Positions 1 through 12,150 of a stretch of DNA of 64,000 bases are shown piece after piece. The first letter of the stretch is position 1. Every line of letters starts with the position of its first letter. Under the pieces are notes generated by a model, which was given only the letters and a program-made list of their open reading frames with translations, ran no database searches and was not told the origin of the DNA. The DNA is from Cydia pomonella. Its lineage: Eukaryota; Arthropoda; Insecta; Lepidoptera; Tortricidae. The DNA lies in assembly GCF_033807575.1 (NCBI RefSeq), contig NC_084705.1, positions 17,540,019-17,604,018 on the forward strand, written 5' to 3'. Position numbers and translations under genes: made by a program.

Positions 1-2050
1 TGCTCTTTTTGATGCCTTTATGCCTATGACTTTTGTCCTAAGACCATTTCCACGGGATCAGGTAGCTGCTCTCAGTACCTACCCAATTTTAAAAATCCAC
101 CCTGTATTTAAAAAAAAGGTATTTAATTCCATACAATAGAATTAGATACCTTACCCTAGACGATTTACCCTAACAACAAACTTAATTTGACATGAGGGCT
201 CTTCTCACGGGTCGAATTAATAACCCATTACATCAGATTTGATAAGGAAATGGCAAATGGATCATTATGTAGCTGGGTAAGCTAACTTGAGATATTCAAG
301 TATCACTTAAATAAAAAAAAAATAGTTCGCTTTATAAGATAACTTTTAGGCGACTAGATGGACTTGTTTTTGAACAGACTAGACACCTTTTTGCTTCATC
401 TTATACATGTTACAAATTCTTGTATTAACTATTTACAAAGAACAAATTGCTTTAATCGAATACTTGAAATGAAGTATTCTAACTGAACTATTGACAAGTG
501 CCCAGAACATTGGCCAAACGTGGACTACTCAAAGCCTCGGCTTGCGATTTGAACAAACGTTCGGCGAATCCTACCCATGGTATTTGATCGGTAGAACAGC
601 TATTCAATCCCAAAATTCGGGTGAGGTCTAACTCTGCCCTAATTTTGAATGTTTTAGTTGGTCAATAAAAGTATACCTTCATTATTGTATATTGTGTGAA
701 CAAACGTGGCGTAAATTGTTATGTGTTGTATTGTTTCATAGATGTTTGTTTTAAAAATTTGTAATTTATTTATAGCTGAGTACTGTATAATATTTCATTG
801 CCACGGATCCGAGCGCGGTAGGCTGTTCCTGCTACAGTTATAAAACGGGTGTCAAAAGGATGACAATCGTACATCAACTAACACCAAGCGATTGAAAAAA
901 TGCATCGGGATGACAGATAGAGTCTGTGCGGAAAGAATCGTAGAATTTATGGGGCCCAATACATTCCACGACTCTTCTCTTTCCGAACAGACTACTTATA
1001 CATTATTAAAGTTTCGATTGGCGTTTTCTATCAACCATTGTCATCTTGGCTAGGCCCCCTGATTTCTTGTTAAGTATTAAAAGGTATCGTCATAACTATT
1101 TCCAGTTTAAAGATAACTTTAAACTAAATGTATCTATATCTAAGTAAATAAAAATAATTAGATTTCTAAAAACTCTCAAGTATTTTCAAAACTAGTGCTT
1201 AATTTTTGACGACATCCATTATATAAAAATAAAAATAAATCGTTGCCAGTATAAAAATTTTAAAAACTATATGTCAAAATAAAAAATAAGAAAATAACCG
1301 ATTAAAAAAATTTGGCCATGCCGGAGTCATGTAAAGCTCGGCATTCAGAGCTCCGTCCGTATGCATCGATATGATATATATATATAATTAGAATAATCAC
1401 AAACAAATCATTAAAAAAATGTTTGGGATTTATTTAAGAAAAATAAGCCAATTGTATGAAATAATGTAAGTAACTGCCTATATTTATGTATTAGGTACTG
1501 TTGGATGGATATAAGAAGAAAAAACGGGTTGGTAAGAATACTATACTATTTTCTGCCACAACCACTTTGTTAATAAAAAAACAGCGACAATTTAAAAAAA
1601 TGTATAGGCGAATAGGGTGGTCTTTCCGTAGAATATTTCGATTTTGCGCTTTTTTCTACTGACAAAGTGGGCGTGCGTCTATGTTTATACTCGTAACATG
1701 TCAAATTGGCAAATTTATTGCCCTTCTTTACCCTACCGAAGTCTGACATACTTAGTAAAAAAAATCGGTAGCTAGTTCTTTAACAGTAGGAACTGCAGTT
1801 TATGAATGATTACAACGTTAGAGAAATACCTCTTTTTATATCATGGCAACAATTAGTGTTTGACACTTAACCGATTTGCAAGATCGGAGTGATTTCATAA
1901 GAGCTCCGTCAACAAAGTTTTGTACGGAGCTTTAAAGACAACAACTACGTAATGTCTAAAACTAAGCCCTATATATTAGGAAGATGTGGTGACTGCGAGA
2001 TAAGGAGCAAAGGTTGCCCTGTTCTAATAAGCCTATAGCCAGAATAGATA
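1..2050. other. AT-rich intergenic or intronic DNA, no gene seen
   Basis: Both strands are dense in stops and rich in A/T runs. I see no convincing exon, RNA gene or complete mobile element. A short GC-richer stretch at 1311-1365 has no readable coding signal. Confidence 0.5.
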
Positions 2051-2059
2051 ACCACCTCA

Positions 2060-2152
2060 ACCCAAAACATAGTAGGTAACCGGGCAGTCGAGGCGCTCGG
2101 CTAACACCTTAAGAAGACTGTTGCTGCTGCCGCGCACCCGTCTCTGCATGGA
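2060..2152 (-). pseudogene. Possible LINE ORF2 C-terminal remnant
   Basis: Read on the minus strand, a GC-rich patch in AT-rich surroundings gives MQRRVRGSSNSLLKVLAERL followed by DCPV. This resembles the extreme C-terminus of jockey/CR1-type LINE polyproteins in Lepidoptera, where an RVRxSxNSxL motif is common. The frame ends soon afterwards and nothing upstream looks like reverse transcriptase, so only a short 3' piece would remain. The assignment rests on one motif and could be chance. Confidence 0.35.
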
Positions 2153-2754
2153 GACAATTCTTAATATAAATAAATATTAAATAGGTAATACACACTAAAA
2201 TTAAAGCATTATTTTAAACTTTCTCTTAAGGGTTTCGAAAATGTTGTAAAATAAAATAAGAGTAAGGTTTGTAAGAATTGCAAGAAGTTTAAAAGAAAGT
2301 CATTTAGACTTGATAACTGATAAGTTTTTTTTTCAAGATTTTTAAAATATGGTTATTATTTATAGCCGTTTTATTAAATCGGACGCAGAAGGACCCGAAT
2401 ACCATGGACACTCCGGCGTGCATTGTTTCACGGCCCGAATCGGTTCGGCGCGGAACGACCCTCTGCAAACATCAGCGTATTGAGATATTTGGATAATGGT
2501 TCGAATATAGTGCTTTCTGAATTCATACACTATGAGAGCTAGTTTTGTGTAGGTAAGGTGCTAAGCGATTAGCTAAACTGCTAGCGATTGAACGTAACTA
2601 GTAAAGTTTTGGGAAAGGATAGATTGATAGAACGGGAGAAAAGTAAGAACCTGAGTTTCGGTTTGTCTGTACTATTTATTTGTAAGGTAAGCCATAAAAT
2701 ATCTTTAAACCGAATATCGGCTGTCTATAAGTTTCAGATGTAGGTATAAACTAG

Positions 2755-2847
2755 CACTAACGACCACGGAGCAAAGCCTCGGACAGACAGACAGACGGAC
2801 ATGGCGAAACTATAAGGGTTCCTAGTTGACTACGGAACCCTAAAAAG
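2755..2847 (+). repeat. 3' fragment of the lepidopteran 'gagtcggactcgc ... gggttccgta' repeat family
   Basis: The stretch runs from the 'cactaacgaccacggagc' block through tandem GACA to the terminal 'ctacggaaccctaaaaa' block. The same blocks occur in reverse orientation at 37368-37470, which identifies the family inside this window. Only the 3' end is present here. Confidence 0.7.
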
Positions 2848-3119
2848 CGACTTTCTGCGAATAATATAAAAGTGTCAGTCAATACAAAAGGCGGGTAAAA
2901 CTTATTAACTTAACTCACTTGTATATCAGTCCTTACAACATGCGAGGATATGAGTAATGTACAAAGCTTTTTACCCAAAGTAATATCATTCTCATGTAAT
3001 ATCATTTTTCACGTATCGTATTTCAGGAAACCACGAATTTCAATAAAACAAGTAATCTTGTGCTTTTAACGTGAATTGTAAAGTTGAGTATATGTAGATA
3101 GTTGAGCGCAGCTATAGGG

Positions 3120-3235
3120 CTAAGATAGTCAGCTCTTTATCATTTGTCACCATGCATGTCACGTTCTAACAAGTATGTAAGTGCGAAAGTTACGCATGAC
3201 ATGACAGGTGATAAAAATGCGACCATGATACCGCC
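3120..3235. repeat. Short imperfect inverted-repeat element (MITE-like)
   Basis: Left arm 'tatcatttgtcaccatgc' and right arm 'catgacaggtgataaaaatg' are imperfect reverse complements around a loop containing 'gttctaacaagtatgtaagt'. The layout fits a small MITE; exact ends are not clear. Confidence 0.45.
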
Positions 3236-3389
3236 GCTGGTTATTTATTCTTTCTCAATAGGTAGTGTTAAGGAAATCTGTCGCTGGGTTAACAAATAAC
3301 ACAATGTAATATAGAGCACTTAGGTTTATTCACTAATAAGCCGATTACACTTCACATCAATTATCACATTTAAACACACGGTCATGACT

Positions 3390-3545
3390 TAAGCGCGGCG
3401 GTCTAGTAACTAACTCCGCAACTAGCCTAGGGAAAGATGGCGTCGCACGGGCGACGCCAGCTCTCTCCTGATTGGCTCATTTTTGAAAAGTGTCCTTGAG
3501 GTGCGTCCTTTCTTCGGCAGGGTCGCCGGCGCGCGCGCTTGAATG
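3390..3545. promoter_or_regulatory. CpG-rich, promoter-like patch
   Basis: A sharply GC-rich block sits in AT-rich DNA. It contains a hairpin (ggcgtcgcacgggcgacgcc), a CCAAT-box-like 'ctgattggctc' and an alternating 'cgccggcgcgcgcgc' tract. This could mark a transcription start for a gene outside the visible exons, or it could be the core of a transposon. No TATA box or initiator decides the direction. Confidence 0.25.
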
Positions 3546-4109
3546 CGAGGAATCAAAACGTTGTTATAGTAGTCTACATTATTTGTTCATTAATTGATAT
3601 GTAGTAGGTAAACAAAAAAAACAATTATTTGTACATCAAAATGAACAGAAATATTCTTTTAGGTTCAGGTTTTCTAGTCTAGTAAATATTCAAGACGGCA
3701 ACCTTGATACAACACCGCGATCTTCTCTATTTTCACAAGCTTTTATTTAGTTCCACCTGTCCCGTTGTCTGTAATCAAATCTTGCAAGTTGAATTTGACC
3801 CACTGCCCGGTTTACAATGAAGCTGAAAATTTGCATACCTACATATGTAAGTCGGGTGACAATGCAATATTATGGTACCATCATGATCTAATGATAGAGA
3901 CAGGAGGTAGCCACAGGAACTCTGTGATAAAACAACGCAACCAAATTGTGTTTGAGGTTTTTAGAATTGTCTCGATGAGTATTAGTTGCCTGTGGAAAGA
4001 AAGGTACAGTCAGCGATAAAAGCTTGTACCAAAAATGAAATTTCAATTTTTTCCATTTTAGCTTTATATTTACGTATAAAATCTGTGACCTACTGCTATT
4101 TTATGACGT

Positions 4110-4640
4110 ACCGTAAAATGGGGTGAGTAGGGATTGGGGGGGGGGAGTAGGGATGCGAATCCAGAATTTGTTTTTTCAGTAGCTACTTTAATTTTCGGGC
4201 TCAGGTTGCTTTTAAAGTAGTTTGATTATATTTTTAGATATATTTTTTTTTCTTTTGGCAACACTAAGTTGCCAAATCATACAATTTTAAAACACAAATT
4301 CACTGTCAAAGTTGATGCTCGAAAGCGGCGGATTTTTGATTGAATTTAATTTCGTTTTTATGTGAAAGTTGCCAAAGTAAGTGTTCATCGACCTTTCAGA
4401 TATCGTTTATATACTTACGAGGCTTATTGAAAATAGAAAAAAACATAAGTAATATTTTCCTTATTTATAATAGTTTTAACATAGAACACGATTCATCCGC
4501 ATTTGAGGATTTTTATGGGGTGAGTAGGCATTTATTGAGGGGCGAGTTGGAACGACAACGGGGATAGTTGGTGTTACGAACGGGGTGTATCTACCGGGAT
4601 GATAGAGGGGTGAGTTGGTGTTTGTAGTTGTCAGTTTAAA
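4110..4640 (+). repeat. Element with repeated G-rich 'ggggtgagtagg' motifs
   Basis: Variants of one motif recur: ggggtgagtaggg at 4120, a G10 run plus agtaggg at 4136, ggggtgagtaggc at 4517, ggggcgagttgg near 4539, ggggatagttgg near 4560, and ggggtgagttgg near 4607. All lie on the + strand and cluster at the two ends of an AT-rich interior. This looks like one dispersed element with G-rich terminal arrays. It encodes no convincing protein. Confidence 0.45.
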
Positions 4641-5104
4641 TAAGCAGTCAATAGTGTCTTACATAATGATAAAATATTATTTAAAAAAATATTGAAGTAT
4701 CGGAGGAGCTGAAGAAATTGCAAATTAAATAAACATGTTATATTGAAATGTGTCTTTTATTTATTTCATACAGTAATACAGGCTATTACTGATAAAGTTC
4801 CTTATTGTTAATATTTGAACTTCGCTGTCATTCATTTCACATTTATGTTTTTGATGGGATTCCCCTTACTAATTCCATATAGACGAAAGTAATTTTATTT
4901 TATTTTTTTACCTAAAAAACATCAAAATAAATGTCACAACTTACAGAAAACATTAAATCGTTTTACGTAGGAGCATAAATAAAATATAATTTTGTTACAT
5001 AAATAAAATATTCTCTTGACAAGTCAAGCTGTCGTCATAATCCGCGCAAATAACTTAACTAAATGAAAATAGTAGTTAACCAAGGGATGAAATCATGCCT
5101 TTAA

Positions 5105-5525
5105 TCCGAGTTTAGCACTCTACTTTTCATTTCGAATACAAGGAAAGTAAAATCCATGTGTTTTTTTAAACAGTACAATTTTTTATATCATTTATTGAGG
5201 TTACATTCAATAAACCATTTAGGTCGTTATTTATGGAATGGGTATTTAAATATCAGAATGGAAATGTATAACAATTCCATTTAAAACCAAATCTCAATTG
5301 CTTATCGGAATAAAAATCGTAGGTAGTAGGAAAAAAAAGCTCTAGTGCAGAAACGTATCACTTTCTGCACACTTTTTAGAACAACAATTAATTATCTGTC
5401 AGAGTATTAAAGTCTGTTTTGGCGCTCGAACAAATTAAGAGCGCCAATAGTTCGAGGGTGAGATGGTTACTTTTACCCGAATTAAACACTCTACTTTTCA
5501 TTTCGACTATGAGGAAAGTCAAACA
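5105..5525 (+). repeat. Two direct copies of a short dispersed motif
   Basis: The block 'actctacttttcatttcga' followed by a degenerate 'tannaggaaagt' occurs near 5118 and again near 5489, in the same orientation. A degraded version appears near 20170. Between the copies lies another short repeat-like block ('agtgcagaaacgtatcac', near 5346). No coding function is visible. Confidence 0.5.
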
Positions 5526-6367
5526 CAAACAAGAAATGTAGGTTATGAGTTATGACTGCAGGAATTGGTGCCATTTACATTTTGATCGGAAAAAAATCTA
5601 AAACCATAGACAATCCGATTTTAAATCCGGATGTGTCTAAAACGGCCTTAATGTATACGCGCCTTAAAAAAAGTCTCGACTGTATGAATGAATGAATGTA
5701 ATGTAATGATAATATTTCAAACATTTTAAACACTACTTTTTGCTTTAGGTATATCAGTGTGAGATCCAACCTATTTATGAATTATCGGATAAAATTACAA
5801 TTTTATAACTGAAATAAAGACCATGTGTGCCTGTGAGAGATTACTATCTGCACGCGGCTTTGTAAAAACGGATTACAATAATATTTTATACAGTAATTTT
5901 AAATGTCGAAAAGCCGTGAAGATAGTGATTAATATTTGTGTTAATTCATAAACGAGGGGCTATATATGAATGAAAAACGAATGAAACCAGCCTTGCACCT
6001 TTCATTAGCTTATAGTTAAAAGTTGTACAAGCCAGTGCCAGAGTGTCAGTCAGTTATTCAATGCACTTATACCAAGCATGTCATACAGAACTTGAGGTCA
6101 TGCGACGCTAGAAACGAGCATTGTAGATTTGATTTTAGGGATAATGCTTAAAGATATTAATGATTTACGATTTAATACTTCGGAATAGCCTGTATGTAGA
6201 TTAAAGCAATTACACGGCAATTAAAGAGTGTGTCATGTCACTAGTGTCACTTTAATCTTATCGTATTACTTATTGATGATTTATTTGAATTAATTAAAAA
6301 AAAAATCAAGTTTCTCAATGTACAGAGAGTAGAGACACGTTGTATAATAAATATAATAATATAATAT

Positions 6368-6540
6368 CTAGGAAACCGAGCTTTGCTCGGAAAACATATA
6401 AAAACTCAGAAATGCGCGTTTTCCCTGAGATAAGCTAGCTAGATCGATTTTTCGGCCACGAAAACCTCCATATAGAAAATTTCATCGAAATCGTTAGAGC
6501 CGTTTCTGAGATCCCCGAAATATATATATCGCCACGCTAA
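6368..6540. repeat. Dispersed lepidopteran repeat fragment
   Basis: The block begins with the small hairpin 'accgagctttgctcgg' and continues through 'tttcatcgaaatcgttagag' and 'gagatccccgaaatatata'. I recognise this as a frequent non-coding repeat in moth genomes, possibly a LINE 3' UTR, but cannot name the family. Confidence 0.45.
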
Positions 6541-7501
6541 GTACATTTCTCAGCTCAGAAAAAGGCCAATTAAATTAAAACAAACAACATTGCCATACGA
6601 ATATTTGTAATATATGTTGAGTAAACCCTACATATATCTATATAGATATTACGAAACCCAGCAGCGTCGCTGTCAAATTTTGAGCACTGCTATTTGGATA
6701 AGAGTCATGGAGATATGGGTAATTATAATTGCTTTGTCAACCCTCAAAGCAGCATTAGAATTCGGGACCATTTCGCAAACTACTCCAATATATCCTACAA
6801 ATTACTGCGTCGTCTATGAGATAGGATTAGTATAGGCCGCCGAATCGCAGGCTGGATAGGTATTAATCTACATAGCATCTCAAAACTGAAATATTAACAA
6901 ACATGAGCCTTATGTATGTAGCAATACCGTGTTTATAGTTGATAACCTAGTTTTCGGAACGCAAAAAGCACTTGATGCTGCTATCTCCGTGAAGCTTCCA
7001 TTCAGTTGCTCTTAGTGCGTGCCGAGGGACGGCCGCATTTTCCTTCTCAGGAATTTCCCGCGTAATTCGCCGAGAAAACTTTTTGAAATTGGAATACAAT
7101 CGTTGATGTACGTTGATCGTTGAGTTGATGTACAAGTTGCTCGTGAAGAAGTGATAGTGACAGATATTGTATTGTGAATAAAGAAGTACTTAATACTAAA
7201 TAATAAGTGTATAAAGTTAAATTAGATTTCTAATATGTATGCAAAACTTAAGTAGTCGTAACGGATTTGAAAACTTACGTTAGCATTGCTAGGTACGGAT
7301 TTACATCATTTAAGCGAAGGTAAGCTAATATATATATATTATTATAATTAAGCTCGTGATAATTGGTATGACTAATGGTACGTGTATTTGTATGTGCTAA
7401 TTATATTCCGTTTGTCTTTTTAAAACTTATTTATTTAATCGTATGGCTAGATATTTGTCAAGGTCGCTTACAGTATTAGTGAAACTTTAACTAATTAGGT
7501 A

Positions 7502-7853
7502 CTATAATTTTACATCTAGCTCCTTCACCCATCGGGCTGCGTTTTCATCAGGGAGGAGCAAGTCCAGAGTATCTCCAGGGTATTTTCTCTTTGGGCAGTC
7601 GTAGATGATATGGTGCATGGATTGCACTGGCTCTCCGCAATCACACATTGGTGACTCTCTCCAGCCACACTTGAACATGTACTCTCCGCAAAGTCCATGT
7701 CCAGTTCTAAGCCTGTTCAGCTGGCACCACTCTCGTCTGGGGGCCGAAAAGCCGAATGGCTTTTGCGTGGGGTCATAGTGGGATGCAGTGGCCTTTGGTG
7801 GATTTAACTTCCATTCGCCTTTCCATCTAGTTTTTAAAACTAATACGTTATTT
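7502..7853 (-). pseudogene. LINE polyprotein C-terminus (5'-truncated retrotransposon)
   Basis: The minus strand reads without interruption for about 115 codons to a stop at 7502-7504. It includes RREWCQLNRLRTGHGLCGEY, then the cysteine/histidine cluster MCDCGEPVQSMHHIIYDC, and ends KELDVKL. The R-x-N-x-L-R-T-G-H-G run and the C-x-C ... H-H ... C cluster are typical of the region after reverse transcriptase/RNase H in R1/jockey-type LINEs. No RT or endonuclease lies upstream, so this is a dead 5'-truncated copy. The intact frame suggests a fairly recent insertion. Clade assignment is inference. Confidence 0.8.
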
Positions 7854-8159
7854 TTTATAATATTCCAGTAATTTTATAGCGAATTGGGTATAATTTATAA
7901 TAGATGGTGTTTTTAGTTTAACCCGATATTTGATAATTCTAGTATTATATATACGAACTAAATTCCAACAATGGCAATAAATTTAAATCGACAGCGACAC
8001 GAGTTGCAAATTACCTGTTTGCACCTGTATAGTATAACGTTTTACAGTATATGTGGTCCTTTAAAATTTCGACATAGTTACGTAATGTGCTAATTATCAC
8101 ACTAGTGCGACAAGTAGCACCATATGTACCTGTACCTACTGTACAATATCTTTTTTTTA

Positions 8160-8470
8160 AATACAACGTCGGTGGCAAACAAGCCTACGACCCGCCTGAT
8201 GGTAAGCAGTCTCCGTAGCCTATGTACGCCTGCAACTCCAGATGAGTTACATGCGCGTAGCCGACCCTAACACTCCGCACACTCGTTGAGCTCTAGCAAC
8301 CTTACTCACCGGCAGAACACAACACTATGAGTAGGGTTTAGTGATATTTAGCTGTGATTAGAAAATCACAGCTAATATTGTAAGGTGGAGGTATTTCCCC
8401 AGTTGGGTTCTGCTCTAGATCTGGAATGACATCCGCTGTACTGTGCAGCTGTGCCCTACCACACAAAGCG
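8160..8470 (+). repeat. Dispersed 'gtcggtggcaaacaagc' repeat, longest + copy
   Basis: The stretch starts 'acgtcggtggcaaacaagc' and continues through 'ctgatggtaagcagtc' and 'cgcctgcaactccaga' to 'gttgggttctgctctagat'. Other copies lie at 12017-12150 (+), 23857-24100 (-) and 32845-32935 (+), with a 25-bp stub at 15813. The minus copy shares the full length, which defines a unit of about 300 bp. It is probably a SINE or LINE-tail-derived repeat; I see no clear pol III A/B boxes. Confidence 0.7.
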
Positions 8471-9316
8471 AGATGACATTCACAATGCCCATACCTCTCT
8501 TTTGGACGTAGTTTAAGAACATTACCCGGGTCCAAATCCAAATCGTTATATGCTTTCCGGTACAAGTATGTAGTTTTAGGAAAATATGTTTACAAGGTCG
8601 TTTAATACGTATCTAAATAAATTACTACCTATTACTATTTATTTCTAGCAAATTATAACATGTATCCCACTCGCCGTACTTTTTGAGACAGACTATCATT
8701 TTAGAAATTTTGTTCCCATTTACCTACTTTCGGATAGAATATTTGTAGGATGCCTTCATATATTACCTATCTGTAAATATTTTATGATGTTAGTATATAT
8801 TTTTAAAAACAGGCCGGCAAATTTTGCGCAACCGTTTTTTTCCTGGACTATATCACATAGGATTACTTTTTCTGTTTCTAGCTCAGGATGATTTAATTAT
8901 GAGTACAAATACTTCATGCGAAATAAACTATGGAAACTGTAGTTAATTGTACTATATTTATCCTTATAATACACATTGGGACGTTTTCGACCCACTGAAA
9001 AAGGCTCGCTCGACTCATTAAAATTGTGCAGACAATATATAGTGCCTCAACAAGATCAAAAACTAGTTCTGGGTGGGTATATCCACTAAAATTATTCCAT
9101 TTAGCGCTAATGTAAATGTACTACATATTAGTAAAACCGAAAGATATTCAAAACATATGGACCCTAACAGAGTACGGTCTACGTCGTAGCGCTACGATCC
9201 TAGTAAACTGTATTTTAAATGCTTCAAACGACCGCCCTAGAAGCTGAGTTTGCCAAAACTGTAGGTACATTTTCTTCGCCCAATAATTTCACTGTTGACA
9301 CCCTGATCATATTCAT

Positions 9317-9508
9317 TACCGGTTGCTAACAAGAAATCACATTGACACGCTGCTGCCGTCCCACCTCCGATACCTCCATGCAACCTTATCTAAAGCTGGA
9401 GCTGCGGCCGCAACAGCGGACGCACACAAAAGGCGCAAATACTCCGCCCTTAGCGATGGCTACATATTTGCGCCTTTTGGGGTTGAAACTCCAATACCAA
9501 AATAATAT
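9317..9508 (+). pseudogene. Retroelement polyprotein C-terminal fragment
   Basis: The + strand gives DTLLPSHLRYLHATLSKAGA, then AHKRRKYSALSDGYIFAPFG and VETP before a stop at 9503-9505. The 'K-R-R-K-Y-x-x-L-x-x-x-Y-I-F-x-P-F-G-V-E-T' pattern is one I recognise from C-terminal regions of reverse-transcriptase-bearing elements in animal genomes. The usual downstream residues are missing and nothing upstream looks like RT, so this is a short dead remnant. Family unassigned. Confidence 0.6.
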
Positions 9509-10080
9509 TCAATTTAATTTTCCAACGCCTGGTGTCAACTAACACGGCGTTAGTACATTTTATGTTCTATAGTTTTAAGTTGTATATAATTGTTTATTGG
9601 AGTTATTGTTTGTTTTCTTGTTCTTTCTTGTACAGTCTCGCTTAAAAGTCTTTACTTACGGTGGTGTCGTTGATCGGGTCGCCACTTTCCCGAATAAAGG
9701 TTGAGGGAGGCGATGGCTGAGATACGCGTCATACTCGTGAAGGGGTGCTGTATGTGGAGACCGGTCTGTTTAAGCTTACATGGGCTGTAGCCTGTATGTT
9801 ATAAGTATGTAACTTTACTTTTGAGTGGCATTAACGTGAGACACTTCATTCGGTTCTTGTCTGATTAAATTTTTTGTCTTTTAATTATTATAAGAATTCA
9901 AGCCTTGGAGACCCTCTACATCTAAGGATAATTTTTTTTATATTTTATCTCTGACACCTAGAGATATATATATATATCTCTAAAGAATTTTAGTATTTGT
10001 TGGTTTAATTTTTTTATCATAGTTTTGTTTGTGTAATTTTTATATTTAGAGACAGTATACATCTCTAATAAAGTATTGAC

Positions 10081-10290
10081 GACCGGTTTGGCCTAGTGGG
10101 TAGTGACCCTGCCAACGAAGCTGATGGTCCCGGGTTCAAATCCTGGTAAGGGCATTTATTCGTGTGATGAACATGGATATTTGTTCCAGAGTCATGGGTG
10201 TTTCTATCCCTCAACACAAGCTTTATTGAGCTTACTGTGGGACTTAGTCAATTTGTGTAATAATGTCCTATAATATTTATTTATTTATAT
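10081..10290 (+). repeat. tRNA-derived SINE, near full length
   Basis: The 5' end has pol III box A (tggcctagtggg, 10089-10100) and box B (ggttcaaatcc, 10133-10143) at tRNA-like spacing. The body includes 'gtgtgatgaacatggatatt' and 'gagcttactgtgggact', and it ends in 'tataatatttatttattt'. It lacks a foldable acceptor stem, so it is a SINE and not a tRNA gene. Sister copies: 18370-18634 (-), 29060-29310 (-), 29521-29775 (+), 33100-33205 (-). Confidence 0.85.
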
Positions 10291-11384
10291 ATTATTTCAT
10301 CGATTCCATATTTGTAATTGTTTTTTGTAATTTTTATTGTTTGTAAAAATGGACATGTAAAAGTGCCTCTGTGGCCTATTTGCTGAATAAATGTTTGATA
10401 TTTGATATTTGAGTCACGGAATTAGAAGGTTCGTCACTTTTGTACCTTAATGGCAAATAATGCAAAATGTTACATAGATAAATAAGAAGTTACTATCTGA
10501 ATAGGCTTCAATAGCAACTTCGATAAATTAAAGCGTTTAGCTTCTAAAAGTTAGAAATATGGAACATAGAATATTTCATAGAATATAGAATATTTCATAG
10601 ATCACGGAATTCACGGATAATTGATATATAAGCCTTATATTGTACTCTACAAATAATAAACCACTGACAGTATTCCTTAAACGCCGGAATGTATTTCAAA
10701 CGAACATCGTATTGAATGTAAAAAAAACCTTATTAAATCATAACTTCTAACTTTTTTACTGTCGACGTATTAACGCAGGTTACACTAGACTTGTTCGCGG
10801 ATGACTGGCATAAACTGACATTAGAATTAAGATAACATATATTTTTAGTGAGTGAATAAATGAAGTAAAAACCGCCCCGACATTTTTTCAGTCTGTGTCA
10901 ATATTACATTTATGTTTTTTATTTGTTTTACAAGTCAACTGAGTCCTCAACTGTCAACTACTACTTTTTTACTTTGTGTATACAATAGTGCCTCGACAGC
11001 CTGGGAGCCTTTTCGATTTATTATTATAAATTATAAAAATAATTCAGTGTAAAACTACCTAAAGGTACGATTGTTGTGTTCTTTGGTCTACGGTCTAATG
11101 AACTACACACAAAGAGTTAAGAGGAATTCCTACTTGCGATTTTCCATACAAACGCAAACATAAAGAGTGACAAATTTAAATGCAATCACAGATAACCTTT
11201 CTAAGGGCGTGTTACACATTGATTAGTGTTTAGTGCTAAGTCCTATATATTTGCCACCGAACAGTGGTTTGAACTCTTACCAAACACCAATGAATAAATG
11301 AATATCTTTATTTCAGGCAACTAGTGGCTAATAGATAAATAGGTGGCTAATATAATAATTCAACGTGTAAATAGACCTTAAGCG

Positions 11385-11480
11385 CGATTTTATTTATTTA
11401 TTTTAACTTTATTGACTTAATGCCAAAAGGCATTGTCTATTAGTCAACTATTGGGACAAGCAGAAACATAGTAGTTGGTG
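11385..11480 (-). repeat. LINE 3' tail fragment, reverse orientation
   Basis: 'ttatttattttaactttatt' followed by 'atgccaaaaggcattg' is the reverse of the terminal block seen on the + strand near 51660 ('tgtcatttggcattaagtcc ... caataaagt'). It marks the truncated 3' end of a non-LTR retrotransposon. A similar short tail lies just upstream at 11296-11330. Confidence 0.5.
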
Positions 11481-12016
11481 TAGGCTTTAAGTTATTTTTA
11501 CACACGAGCACAAAATAACTCAAGCTGCAAGAAGTAATAAAACAAACACCATGTCATCTTAAATGAAATTCTCAACTAATTTACACGTCAGTTTGGGTAC
11601 AATTTTCATAAAGAAAGGTCGTTATTCACGCAAAAACAAATCGTCAACGCTCGCAACCTTTCATTACGCACGCTTTCACCGCTTGGCGGTGTGCCTTCAT
11701 TTTCCTGTGACCTTGCTTTGTTTTTATTAGCTTCGGTTATTAAAATGGACTGGTTTTGTGTGACTTTGGGTGCGCGTTTTTAAGAGGATAGGGAAACTGT
11801 CACAGGACAGTCGGCTTAGATCTATTGATATAGATTTTGAACGTATTGATTATTACATAAAATTTTCCATAGAAAGTGACCAAATTTCACAAATGAGACT
11901 TTAGGAGCCCTTTTGTCTTCTAACCTTTTAAGGAAATCAATATTTGTAACGATGATTATGGAATCCTGTTATCCCTCAATAGGAACATAGAGCTCGCAGA
12001 AGAATTTTCCATTTTT

Positions 12017-12150
12017 ACACTACATCGGTGGCAAACAAGCATACGGTCCGTCTGATGGTAAGCAGTCTTTGTAGCATATGGACGCCTGCAACTCCAGGTG
12101 TGCGAATGCGCGTTGCCGACCCTAATACTCCGCACCCTCGATGAGCTCCA
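12017..12150 (+). repeat. Partial copy of the 'gtcggtggcaaacaagc' repeat
   Basis: It matches the first half of the 8160-8470 repeat ('atcggtggcaaacaagcat', 'tctgatggtaagcagtc', 'ttgccgaccctaatactccg'), then diverges into unrelated sequence. Confidence 0.7.

Noticed and set aside
2395..2495. Short coding exon in a GC-rich patch (SDAEGPEYHGHSGVHCFTAR in one frame)
   Set aside because: Two frames are equally open, no splice sites fit, and nothing is recognisable. Composition alone explains it.
4110..4640. Telomeric or subtelomeric repeat
   Set aside because: The motif is not the insect TTAGG repeat, spacing is irregular, and flanks are ordinary interspersed DNA.
10081..10150. tRNA gene
   Set aside because: Box A and box B are present, but there is no acceptor stem or credible anticodon arm, and several copies with long identical tails exist. 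It is a SINE head.
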